From: Paramecium octaurelia
Lineage: Eukaryota; Ciliophora; Oligohymenophorea; Peniculida; Parameciidae
Direction of reading: 5' to 3'
DNA: 64,000 bases
NCBI GenBank assembly: GCA_905182995.1
Contig: CAJJDP010000005.1
Coordinates: 682,001-746,000 of the forward strand
The notes beneath the pieces were generated by a model, which was not told where the DNA came from, searched no databases, and was given only the letters and a program-made list of their open reading frames with translations. Within the stretch, counting starts at the first letter, position 1. Each line of letters opens with the position of its first letter. Positions 22,660 through 33,199 of this stretch are shown here, one piece after another. The position numbers were made by a program, and so were the translations under genes.

Positions 22660-23150
22660 ATGTAAAATAGAATCTAGAAAGAATTAGAAGCCTTATAAAC
22701 AAAAAATCCTTTACCTGGTATTTCTGTTAGTGTTGATCCCAATAATCGATTAATGTAACAAAAATAATGTGACATTTCAAGTTGGCATGCTATTGTTGAA
22801 GGACCAGAAGGAAGTCCATATGAAGGAGGAAAGTTTAAATTAGATATAGATTTTCCTGAAAATTATCCTTTTAAATGTCCTTGGGTATATTTTACGACAA
22901 AAGTTTTTCATCCTTGTGTAACTGAAAAGGGGAATATGAAAATGCAATACTATTGTGTATATTGAAATCGCAATATTAGGAAAATGAATGGTAGCCAAAC
23001 GACACTGTTGGTAATATTTTACAAAGAATATAAAAAAAGTTTATAGAATTCAAGATTGACAATTTAAACGGTTAAGCAGAGAAATTGTATAAACACGATA
23101 GAGAAAAATTTAATTTTATAGCTCGAGAAGAAACCAAAAAGTATGCTTGA
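22660..23150 (+). CDS. Ubiquitin-conjugating enzyme E2-like, interrupted by a frameshift
   Basis: UBC fold: MQNRIQKELEALQTKNPLPG, SSWHAIVEGPEGSPYEGG, FKLDIDFPENYPFKCPWVYF, FHPCVTEKGN, and after a frame change LCILKSQYQENEWQPNDTVG, then AEKLYKHDREKFNFIAREE and TKKYA. Reading through gives TGA at 22969; the second half is in another frame starting near 22951. No GT...AG pair spans the junction, and 491 nt is not a multiple of three. The HPN motif is HPC; the catalytic Cys would be the one in LCILKS. It is a recent pseudogene, a sequencing error or a programmed frameshift. About 163 aa if joined, normal E2 length. Confidence 0.75.
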
Positions 23151-23655
23151 TTTTAACAAAATATAAAAATTTAAAGCTATATAATATTTTTATAAATCTA
23201 ATTATTATTTCTTAATTCTATTGAATTTAATGAGAGATTATTACGAATTTAGAAAATATAAAATTTCGTTTAAGGAAAAAAAAAATTAAGCAATATCAAA
23301 CTGAGTGTTTCAAGCAAAAAAAGGGGAGAAGTCATAGGATTATGAATAAATTCTTGAGAATTTGAGTAAGCTATATTTTATAGTCTATCTTTGAACTGCT
23401 TTATGCTAAGGATAATTGTTCTGTTTTTGAGTAATTAAAATACGTCATAAACTCTTTTAAATTATGCACTTATCTATTATTAATATAAGTTGACCTAATA
23501 ATGATTTATTTTAAATCTGAATATAAATTCATCAAAAAAATCTAGTATTAATTAAATTTCAAAAGAAACTATTTCAATTTGATTAATAATAATAAGATGA
23601 TATATAAAACTTATTTATATTTTGATATTTACGATATAATAATGATTATTCAATA
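23151..23655. other. AT-rich intergenic, nothing recognised
   Basis: About 500 bp between convergent genes, AT-rich, without a supported frame or RNA gene. Confidence 0.5.
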
Positions 23656-24786
23656 TCATCCTTAATAAGGTGGGTAATCAGAGTAGCCTTCATGATTTCC
23701 ACCAAAATATTTCTTTGGATCAGAATCAGATAATTTCAAATTATCCTTGAATCTCTCTACTAAATCAGGATCTAATAATTAAAATAATATATTACTTCCG
23801 ATATATAGAGTACCAAAGCTGGCTGCATCAAATAATCCTTATTCTATGCCTTAGGCTGCTGTTTAAGCTGTCAATCCAACATTTCCAATAATAACACCCT
23901 TAAAAGATGGTCTCAATTATTGTAATAGATTAGGCACTTATTTTTCAGAGGCTGGGTGACCAAAACCATAGCAGTTCTCTTCATCTTTGCTATTCATGAT
24001 TTCAATAAATGCAATTTATCTTTTATCTAATTCCTTGAATAAATAAGTGTAAAGCTTAACAGGATCTTCATCAAACATGTCATTATATCTCCCAACTGGA
24101 CTTACTTTAATTCCTACTCTTCCTTTACCAAAAACTTGAACTAATTCATCAATAATTTCTAAACAAAATCTAGATCTATTTTCCACTGATCCACCATACT
24201 CATCATTTCTTCTATTTGAATGACTTCTTAAAAACTAATCTACTATGTAACCATTTGCTCCATGTAATTCTACTGCATCAAATCCAGCCTTTTTGGCTCT
24301 ATAAGCACCTTCTTTGAATTGTTATATCACTAATTTGATGTCTTCTGTTGTCATCTCATGAGGTACTTCATGTGGTTATTTGACAGCATAATTAACTCCA
24401 TTTATAGCGATTGGAGATGGTGCCCATGGAATTAGACCACCCTATAAATTGGAATGAGTTGCTCTTCCACTATGCCAAATCTGTAGAGCAATTCTTCCAT
24501 TCTTCTTATGTACAGCATCGATAACTTTTTTCCATCCTTCAACTTATTCTTCATTTAAAATGCCAGCACATCCTGGGAATGCATTAGATCTCTAACTTAC
24601 TAAGGTGCATTCGGTTAAAATCAACCCAGAAGAAGCCCTTTATGAATAATAATCTGCCACTATATTATTAGGAACCTTAGTGTCATTGTCGCACCTCATT
24701 CTAGTCATTGCAGCCATAATGATCCTGTTTGGAAGATTTAATTCTCCAACCTTCAAAGGCTTGAAAAGAATAGATGTGTTATTCAT
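23656..24786 (-). CDS. Old Yellow Enzyme family NAD(P)H:flavin oxidoreductase, 368 aa
   Basis: FMN-dependent ene-reductase of the OYE/NemA family that reduces activated C=C bonds of enones, quinones and electrophiles. Seen: [61 protein letters not shown], the FAD/FMN barrel stretch [39 protein letters not shown] and [14 protein letters not shown], then [18 protein letters not shown]. The His-Gly-Ala-Asn active site motif is intact. One 24-nt intron at 23772-23795 gives exactly 369 codons with TGA. Full-length family member, cytosolic, no signal. The next gene upstream on this strand belongs to an unrelated tandem family. Confidence 0.95.
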
Positions 24787-24924
24787 AATATTAATATTTC
24801 GAAGGATTCTTACTTCTGAATAAATAGTAGTTTTTTTAGGAATTCAGAAATTAGAATTTTATTTATATATTCATTTATTTTAATTCAGTAGAAAAATATT
24901 CATTTTCTATAAATAATTCTTTTA

Positions 24925-26619
24925 TCAGTTGCTTTTCTTCGAAACTTAATAATATTCCTTCATTATCTATTTTAACTCTTTATCATTTGGCAATTAATAT
25001 ATACTTACTTAGGGAATTGGAGTTACTTTTTCATCTCCATTTTTATTTTATTGATATTATTACGACCATAATAATTTCCTATTATGAATATATTATTCGA
25101 TTATTTTCGACATGAGTGGCTTATCGATTTGAATTACTTTGACTTAAGCCGTGGCAAAGAGTTATGAGCCATTGTTTTCATTAAAATAATTTCTAATCAA
25201 TCTCCAAAATCTATCCTTAAAAGCACGCTTCTAAAACTTTTTAGCTTTAAAAACCTTAACAATTATTCTTACTACATTATAAATATCATACCTTTAGACA
25301 CCATTTTATGATGAGCAATCAATGCAGTTTAAAAAATGAGTGTTTTTTTCAGGAAATTAGTCGCGATTTTTTATGCTCTTTTTTTAGATTGTTCTTACAA
25401 ATGCATACTCATAGTTTTTAATAAAAGCAAAGATTTATTACTGCATCTGTCAAATGGATTTTATCCAAATTATTTGACTTCTATGAATAATTTAGCTTTC
25501 AATCTTAACACTATCAACTTAGCTTTTGCTTAAATTCTAAGCCTTCTTTTCCTTTCCTAAATTATTTAGAATCATTACATGTAAAATATTATAAATCTAT
25601 CCACACATTGTGATTAATTAAATCATTTATTGCCATGATTAACATTATTGTTATTTATCGAATTTTTATTATAAAATACTCTTTTCAACTTTGCGAAACT
25701 CTTGAATTTATGATTTTACTAACATTTTAATGCTTCTTTCTTCTTATCTCTCTTTTTCAATCTACTTTCCTCTTTGCACTACTGTTATTATCTTTTTTGC
25801 ACTTACCTCTACATTTTATATAATTTTATTAATACCTGCTCCCCTTAAAAAATCTTTGAGTTTCTAAGTGCTTTTATATCGAGATTAATCTAAATTTTGA
25901 AGGATTTTATCTTTCTTTGGTGACATGCTTTTTTTATCTTCATCCCAGAATTTGTAGTATCTGGAGGGTTCTTATTACTTTGCACTCAAAATTGAATTAT
26001 GGAATTCTCCAAAAACTAAATGCATGCCAATAATAAAGTCTGATTCAGAATATAATGTCATGTATATAAAATCCTCAATAAAAAATTTAGTGCCTGATTT
26101 AGTTTTCACTTTGATTGATCTACTGGAGGTTGATTATTCACAATTAAATTTTGTTGGAAATTCAACAGTTGTTGATAAAAACACTTTGTAAATGTGATTT
26201 GTTATTTTATCTGAGAATGTAAAATAAATTTGTAGAGGGTTCAATTTGTTTTTCACTCTGGCTCTAAAGTAATAGAATCTAAATCTGCATATCTATATTC
26301 GATTTAGCTTCTCAGGATTTAAATCGCATAAATGTAAACCATCAGCAACTTTCAAGATATTAGAAGGATTAATTTAAATAATCTCCTATTTACCTGTTGA
26401 AGGTGCCTCACAATGGAATTTTTCTGATTCTCTAACAACTCTAAAGTTATCTTCAAAATGATTATAAACATTTATCAGATTATCATTTAAAGGCAGTAGT
26501 CTTGAAATATCATCCATACTTCCATGAGTCTATTTCTAAGAAATCCTTTTCATTAGTTTTGCTGTGCCATTCTCCTCAGTCTGCTTATCCAATGAAAGAA
26601 TTGATGACTATCTTTTCAT
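24925..26619 (-). CDS. Tandem unknown family, copy 3 (FYYFR/EFPTKFN protein)
   Basis: No known family. It starts MKRQSSILSLDKQTEENG. An N-terminal acidic helix (NDNLINVYNHFEDNFRVV) is followed by a beta-rich core with RFRFYYFRARV, YKVFLSTTVEFPTKFNCEQ and FIEDFIYMTLYSESDFIIGM, a basic Gln/Glu coiled coil (RGKQIEKERQEERSIK), then an all-helical C half ending with a short motif (YQLPNDKELKQIMKEYYQ). The same blocks in the same order occur in the two upstream neighbours. Several introns are needed and not all were placed, so internal structure is approximate. No signal or TM. Confidence 0.7.
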
Positions 26620-26754
26620 ACTGTTAATTCTAAAAATATTGAATAGTCGATTACATAGTTATCGATTAGTTCATTAAAGATGTTTAAGATTGAGTTAGTT
26701 TAGAAGAACTTCTTTAAAGTAATCTATTTTTTATCATTAATTATATATATATAA

Positions 26755-28895
26755 TCAGAGTAATTTTTTAATCTTACCGTATTTCTCAATTATTTATATC
26801 AATTCCTTTCTTTTAGGAAGTTCATACAATTAAGGTTCTTTCAAATTGATTGCAAAATCTTTCATTTTCTAATTATTTTTTTTATTGATACTTTATGGAA
26901 ATCCTTTTCAAAGAATTTGTTATTAATATATTCATACCATATCTACTTTTTCTATTTTGAGTGGTCGTCAATCAACTAATTTATGCAGATACTTAAATAA
27001 TCACATCATATTATTATACATATCCATTTACTATACAGGTTTATCGTTGATATCATAAAAGGTTTTTTTCCCTTGTTATCTTTAGAGTTCATCAATAGTT
27101 TAATTAATATTATCTTTTACTAGTTTGACGAATTTATCTCTGAAAGTCAATTTCTTTTGTTTCAAACTTCTAAAATTCCTTTGGATCTAAATTACTAAAA
27201 ATAAAAAGCTGCTTTTACTTTTTTTTAAAGTCTTGTCATGTTAAGAAACAATAGTGACTGCCAATCTCATTTATAGAAGATATTTAGTCAAAATTAAATG
27301 AGATTTTAGTTTAATCTTTTTCCTTAAATTGATGGCTATCATTTTCAAAGCAATACAAGATTTAGTTATTGTCCTTTCCTTAGTTGAAAAACCATATTCC
27401 TTTGCTGAAATTAATGCTTTAGTCTTAATAGTCCAAACCAGTAATTTGCCTCTTGCCTAAACTTAAGATTTTCTTTTGCTCTCCTAAAATATTTAAATGG
27501 ATTAAATACTTTTATCACATTATACAATGTATCAATAAAAAGGATATACTTTATAATTCTACCCCAACTTAAAGATATCTTATATGCATAAGCTTTTCTA
27601 ATACTAAAAGAACGTTCTATCTCTCTAAATTAAGATATTTACTCCTATAGAAGCAATCTAGTCCTTATAGATTATTATCTTTCAGTCTAGTAATTTTTTT
27701 TATTTTGTTATACTAATTCAATTTTTTGTCTTTTTATTTTGGAATGTTGTTCTATTTGTAGTTTTCTTTTTTCTAATTCCTACAAGAATGTTTTTTATTT
27801 ATTTAGGTAATCTTATTGCTATTCTTTTCTTTTTTAGTTTTAGTGCTCTTCAATCTTTTTTAATCTCTCCTCTTTTGTCATACCTTAAAATTCCTTGCCT
27901 ATCATTGTTAATAGTGTGCTTAATTTAGACTAAACTGGTTGTATTTTAATGAATTTTCTTTTATCTGAATTTTCTGTTTAAACTCTACTGCATTCTGTTT
28001 CTTTTTCGATAGATGATTAATAGATGTTCGATTTGATTTGAGAGAACCCCTTCTTCTCCCTTCTTCTATCTGGAGTCTAGATAAGCTTTGCGTTTTCGCT
28101 TAGGACCATCTTAAATTTGGGTGATCTTGAATTATTTTAATGAGAGGGGGTTTTTTCAGTATTAAATTATCCAAAATGCACTGATATCTTCAAGATAAAA
28201 TCAATATGAGAATAAAAGGTTAGATATAGAAATTCTTCTTTAAAATAATGTGCTTGAGGATTACTTGAATAGACTTTTGCATAATTACTTTAGATTATTT
28301 AATCTGCATTGAATTTAGTTGGGAATTCAATTTTAACAGACAGCATCAATTTAAATAATAAAAATGACAATGATTCTGGTAGTTGTAAGTGAATGTGAAT
28401 TGGTGTAGGCTTTTCTAATATTCTTAACCTGAAATAATAAAATTAGTATCTATCAATTTAAATTTGATTAACTCCATTTTAGTCTAAGTCTGATAACTTT
28501 AAACCATCAAATGTCTTTATTAGTTAATCATTTTATTTTTTGAATTCCACTGATAAATTTTCTTAAACAGTCTTAATTCTGCCAAGTGATCCAAGTCCTT
28601 AATAATTTTGCTCGTATTAATTATACAATTCTAAGATTGCTCCTTCCACTTTTAAAAAAAGGTTGTTCTCTGATCTGTGTATATTAGCATTTTAAGCTTT
28701 AATTTTTTCAAATAATGTATTCACTCTGGACTTACTGTCTTACTATTCTGAGACTGAAACTTAACTTCGATTGCTTTTTAGGAATTCCTTATTGGGGCTC
28801 TTTAATTTTTACCCGCAGTAAAATCTTTGATTCTACATTGTGCTTAAAGCAGCACTTTGGGAACTTGACTTTCTCATTTAATCTGAGTTTATCAT
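26755..28895 (-). CDS. Tandem unknown family, copy 2 (FYYFR/EFPTKFN protein)
   Basis: Paralogue of its two neighbours. Starts MINSDQMRKSSSQSAALS. Core: LKLSDLDQNGVNQIQIDRYQ, QFYYFRLRIL, SVKIEFPTKFNADQI and FKEEFLYLTFYSHIDFILKI; then a long coiled coil rich in Lys/Glu/Gln (MTKEERLKKIEEHQNQ, LELEKRKLQ-like), a helical half (SWGRIIKYILFIDTLYNVIK, LTFRDKFVKLVKDNINQTID) and the terminal motif NLKEPQLYELPKRKELIQII with TGA at 26755. Two introns near the 3' end (28 and 23 nt) are needed to join the terminal motif. The start lies only 21 bp from the stop of copy 1. Confidence 0.7.
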
Positions 28896-28916
28896 ATTTA
28901 ATATATCATCATATTC

Positions 28917-30822
28917 TCAAATCATTTTTTTATTTTTTGCATAAAGCTCAATTATCTCAGCTACTTCATTAATTTGGGGCAGTTGGAACAGTTTAGGTTC
29001 TTGGAACTTAATCAAGGCCTTTCTAATCTCATCGCTTTTCCTATCATTTAAATACAGATCCAGTTGTTTGTCATGGATCTTTTGCCGTATAAATCCCAAC
29101 CATATCAACTTTTGCCTTTAATAATAATTATCAATCTGGAACTGCATCATCTGATTATCTATTTGATAAGCATAAATTTATTTTTAACTCCTACTCCTAG
29201 ATCTTTGATTACTTTGAGTTAAACTCCTAACGATTTCTTTGTAGTTGAGCATCACTAATTGCCAGAATTCCTCATAATATTTTTTTTTCTATCTTTAGAA
29301 GAATCTGAACTTGTTCTACAAAATAATTACTAAATTAACATTTATGAATTATTACCATAATGTCTAGTCTTGAGTAGTCTATGCCCTAAATGTATAATGG
29401 AAATACATTCCCTTATAAAAGAAGTAGCAATTGCTTCAGCTTTCCTTTTTCTTGGGAATCTAATTTAAGCAGTAAACATTTGAACTGCTAACAGGCTTTT
29501 GCAAAAAGATCTTCTCTCAGGAGTGGGTCCAAACTTTCTAATGTAAATCAATAAATTTAATCCACACTTCAAAGCCTTTATTCTTCCATTTGCCTTAACA
29601 CTCATCTGAGCTTTAAATTACTAAACATATTGAAAACTCTCTTACTATTAATTTGGTTTTAAGCTCAGCACAAAACTAGATTAAATTTACAAGTTGAGCC
29701 CAAAACAACTCTCCCTAGATCTTTTTATTTAGCTTTAACTTATAAATCTTTTCAAATAATCTATAATCGTTTCTTAACATTTATGCACTATATTATGTCT
29801 TCAACTTTATCTTTTATTCACAATCGATCTCCTACTTTTTTAATATAACCTATTTTCTTTTCTATTCTCTTTCAGTCTATTTAATATAGTTAATTAATTA
29901 TTTACTAGTAATCCAGCCAATAGATCTGTTCTCCGTGTCAATTAAAATGAACTTGTATCAAGATTCCTTTTTATTAGATCAATTTTTATGTTTGTTATTA
30001 AACCAGGAAATTTTGGATATTCTTTTTTTATTATTTACTTTTTGGGTGATTTGCTTTATTAGACTCGACCAAATGTTATCTTTATTTTTACAACGACATC
30101 AATTTCGGTATAGAAGGTAATATATAAATAGTTTTCTTGAAATGTGCTCTCATGACCACTAGTATAGATCTTACAAAAATTTGAGGTGAGATTGTGTTCT
30201 GCATTAAATTTAGTAGGAAATTCATGCTAAGTAGAAAGATATAATTTGTATTATGCAGAATTTATTTGATTTTCAAATTAAATTGTAAGTAATAAAGGAG
30301 ATTATTATTTCGATATTGAAGCTCGGAAGTAATAAAATTTAAAGCGATTTATATGCAGCCTCTGATTCAACTCTTAATCAATATCACAGAACTATAAATT
30401 TGCAATTTTTGTTTCAGCCTAAGAGGGATTCCTAATTGAATTTTAGGATCTGACTAAAGGCTATTGAACTTAATCATTTGACTTCATATCAATTGAGATA
30501 TTGAGATCAGTTTTAATCTTCTAAACAATTTTGTAATTATTCTCAAATTCATCATAAAGTTCCATGAAAGAAGCTGGTATGGCTTAGATCTGATTTTATT
30601 CCTTTTTAACTTGTCTGATCTCATGTTGGGTTGGAGTTTAATTTAATACTTAACTTGTGTGGATATATGATATTGATTAAAGAGTGCTTGTTGTAAAGAA
30701 GCTTAAAATACATTTAGAGCCTACTTTAATTTTCTTTACGAATTAAGAAAATATGTATTGCTGTTTGGAGTTGAAACTGCTTGTCTATGACTTTGAGTCT
30801 TGAAAACGGTTTGCTAGGACAT
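28917..30822 (-). CDS. Tandem unknown family, copy 1 (FYYFR/EFPTKFN protein)
   Basis: First member of the array in transcription order. Starts MSQQTVFKTQSHRQAVSTPN. Helix MELYDEFENNYKIVQ, core INRFKFYYFRASI, LYLSTQHEFPTKFNAEHN, ENYLYITFYTEIDVVVKIKI, then a basic coiled coil (TEREQKRKQVILKKQEIDCE), a helical half (LDPLLREDLFAKACQQFKCL, YEEFWQLVMLNYKEIVRSL, RQKLIWLGFIRQKIHDKQLD) and the C-terminal motif KFQEPKLFQLPQINEVAEII, ending KNKKMI and TGA. A 22-nt intron (GTTCAG...GATAG) joins the helical parts. Function unknown; architecture suggests a cytoskeletal or axonemal scaffold, which is inference. Confidence 0.7.
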
Positions 30823-32043
30823 TGTAAAATAATAAAATAAGTATATTCATATTAACTTTTTAATCAAAGCATACTATTCAATTAGATATATTAATTCATT
30901 AATTAAACCCAAAAAACCCCTTATGTTGTTTGATCTGAATTGCAACAAATCTTTATTTCTAGAATGAAGATTAAAATAACAAAGGATAATCTGAGTGCTT
31001 GTCCATTGCATTACTTGTGAATCAAATACATTAAGGGTTGTTTTTAGCAATGAAAATTTCTAGACTAGTTTTGCTTTATTTAAAGGATCTCTTAAATTTG
31101 AGAATTAGAATTAATTCTATTCTCAAAAATGAATCTTCTTTATATTATTTCCTATTTATTTTTGGCCTATATCTGAAAATCATTTAACTTGCCTTATGCA
31201 TTCTATCCTATTAAAAAATCACTTAAAACTAAAAATTGATTATTTAAACTTAAGCCATCTTAAATTTTATTGTTTTTCTCAATTGCATAACTTGTAAAAG
31301 CCAAATTTTGGTTAGTAATGTAATTAATTGATTATATGTCTATTCTATTTGTATATCAACAATATACTAATTTTAAATCCAGAAACTAAAACAGTTGAGA
31401 AGTTAAGATTTTTTGATTTAGTGAAGTCATCATGAAAATAATTGACTAAACAGACCAAATATTATATAAATAGAGTTGATTTAACAATATTAAGGAATAC
31501 CATAATTTCTTAAAATTTCTCTCCAGTTTTTATAATTTGAGTTCTCAAGATTTATTTTATTTTTTCAAACATTTTTTATGTAAATATTTTTGAGACTAAA
31601 TTAGAAACCTTTGTGTTAGCATTAAAATTGCATACTAATTTTATAAAGCCTGCATTTTTTTAATCATCATTTGTTATAATTGGTAATTATTTTATTAATT
31701 GGTGTTTAAATTTTCTGTGAGGATTTGTTTGTTTAAAGGATGCATTTTAAATATTAGATTTCCTTTAACGAAATATATCTAAATAATCGACCTAAAATCT
31801 CCTTTCATCAAAATACATAAGCAAGCATACTTTGACTAAATAAGTATATTTTTAGTCAAAAATGAATGGAATTGCTTTTGTTACAAATTCATTTTAAGAT
31901 ATACAACATCTTCTTCCATATATATAAAGCTTAATGATAATGGGATTTTAATCTTTTTCTTTTTATAACTATGACTTTTGATAAGAAACAATAGAAAGCC
32001 TACTAGTTTCATCCATTTTATATACATATATATAAAAGTAATT
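30823..32043 (-). pseudogene. Gap containing a possible relic of a fourth family copy
   Basis: About 1.2 kb, AT-rich. On minus, roughly 31860 to 31283, an open frame keeps weak echoes of the neighbouring family in the right order: DERRFQVDYLDIFRQRK (compare IxRFxFYYFR) and LVCNFNANTKVSNLVSKIFT (compare FPTKFNAEHNLTSNFCKIYT). The rest has diverged beyond recognition and no start or stop fits. I read it as a decayed fourth copy upstream of copy 1, but the match is short and chance is not excluded. Confidence 0.35.
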
Positions 32044-32517
32044 TCATATCTATTAATTTTGATAGTGAGTTAAGTTAAGGAAAACACTTAAATCACTACC
32101 CCATCTAACTGACTTTTAACTTTTATTAGAGCTGCTTATCTTAGAATTTATCGATTTGAGAGAAGATTTGATTGGTTATTTTGTGATTGACATAGCTTCT
32201 GGACCAGGTTTGTGTGAAGGAGTTCGGCTCTTAACTATCTGTCTTTAAGTTTTTTCATTAACAAAACTCAAAGTTCTTCTACTTGATTTAATTTAAGGGA
32301 AGAATTGATCTGGTTCAATTAAATCCAAGTTAAGAAGAGGAAGATAAGTACGTGGTGGCGATGAATATGATAACTCAGGAATTTCGGCCTTCTCCTTTTT
32401 ATAAATCTCCTTAAAAATAGCTCTATGACTTGTTTCCATGATTCTTTGAGATCTTGCAGATTCATCACTAATTTCTGGAGTTATGTTGACTTGTGTCGCT
32501 TAACATACATTTCCCAT
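32044..32517 (-). CDS. Basic Ser-rich protein with N-myristoylation/palmitoylation signal, 157 aa
   Basis: Intronless. The N terminus MGNVCQATQVN matches a dual acylation signal: Gly2 for myristate and Cys5 for palmitate. The rest is hydrophilic, Ser/Lys/Arg/Pro-rich and probably disordered (IFKEIYKKEKAEIPELSY, IKSSRRTLSFVNEKTQRQ, SRTPSHKPGPEAM, SLKSINSKISSSNKSQKS). It ends RWGSDLSVFLNLTHYQNQ. No enzymatic domain. The pattern fits a peripheral membrane protein of the ciliary or plasma membrane. No family recognised. Confidence 0.72.
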
Positions 32518-32819
32518 TTAAATAAATATTTTAATACATAGTATTTAATCGTTTTTGCATAAGACTCTATAAGCAGAATTATTTTTAAATCGTTAAATAT
32601 AAATCTATTGTTCTTTAATATAAATGAACTTCTTATGATGATTTATGAAACATAGTATTCTTATTGTTATTTCTTCTCTAAAAAATTATTGAAAATAAAT
32701 AAAATCCCTGGATTTATTTCAATATTAAAATATGACTATATATAGGTCTATATATTTTATAATTGTTTAATGATAAATCAAAAACTTTTCAATTTGTCTT
32801 TTCTAAGCTATTAATCATT

Positions 32820-33161
32820 ATGATCAAATAGAATACTTTTAATGCTTATAAAGATTAGTCAAAATAAAATTCAGTTCTTAAATGTAGTTTGAAATTCTTC
32901 TTTGGTGGATGAAGAAACAATTAAGCAAAACTTGATAATTTCTAAGTATTTGAAAGAATAATTGAAGAGGAAACTTTGGATTTAAAGAAAATAAGAAGAT
33001 ATTAAAATATTCATCTATTAGTTCCTAATTTTTTCAATTTCCAAAATTTAATCTTGCCTAAAGTCATTATATTATCAGATTATATTCTTATAATGAGATC
33101 CTAAAAGAAATTCTCATTATTCTCTGATAGGAATAAAGTTTTTAGGAGGAGTTTAGAGTGA
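32820..33161 (+). CDS. Small unknown protein, 106 aa
   Basis: Unrecognised. Starts MIKQNTFNAYKDQSKQN, then FERIIEEETLDLKKIRRY and a hydrophobic/charged second half (NIHLLVPNFFNFQNLIL, PKVIILSDYILIM), ending RNKVFRRSLE. A 21-nt intron at 32905-32925 (GTGGA...TTAAG) removes an in-frame TGA and leaves exactly 107 codons; that removal is the main evidence for the splice. It lies in the 680-bp gap between two minus-strand genes. The start is the first ATG of the frame. Confidence 0.5.
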
Positions 33162-33199
33162 TAGAAATTCTTAGTTGTTTAATTATATACACATATTAT

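Noticed and set aside
26700..26760. 54-nt GT...AG stretch first read as a long intron or retained IES joining copies 2 and 3
   Set aside because: TGA at 26755 falls exactly where the conserved C-terminal motif ends, so it is the stop of copy 2 and the rest is intergenic.
28715..28972. Plus-strand hydrophobic ORF
   Set aside because: Antisense shadow of the junction between copies 1 and 2 of the tandem family.
24925..30822. Single giant gene with three internal repeats
   Set aside because: Each copy has its own M-start and its own TGA right after the shared C-terminal motif; three genes fit better.
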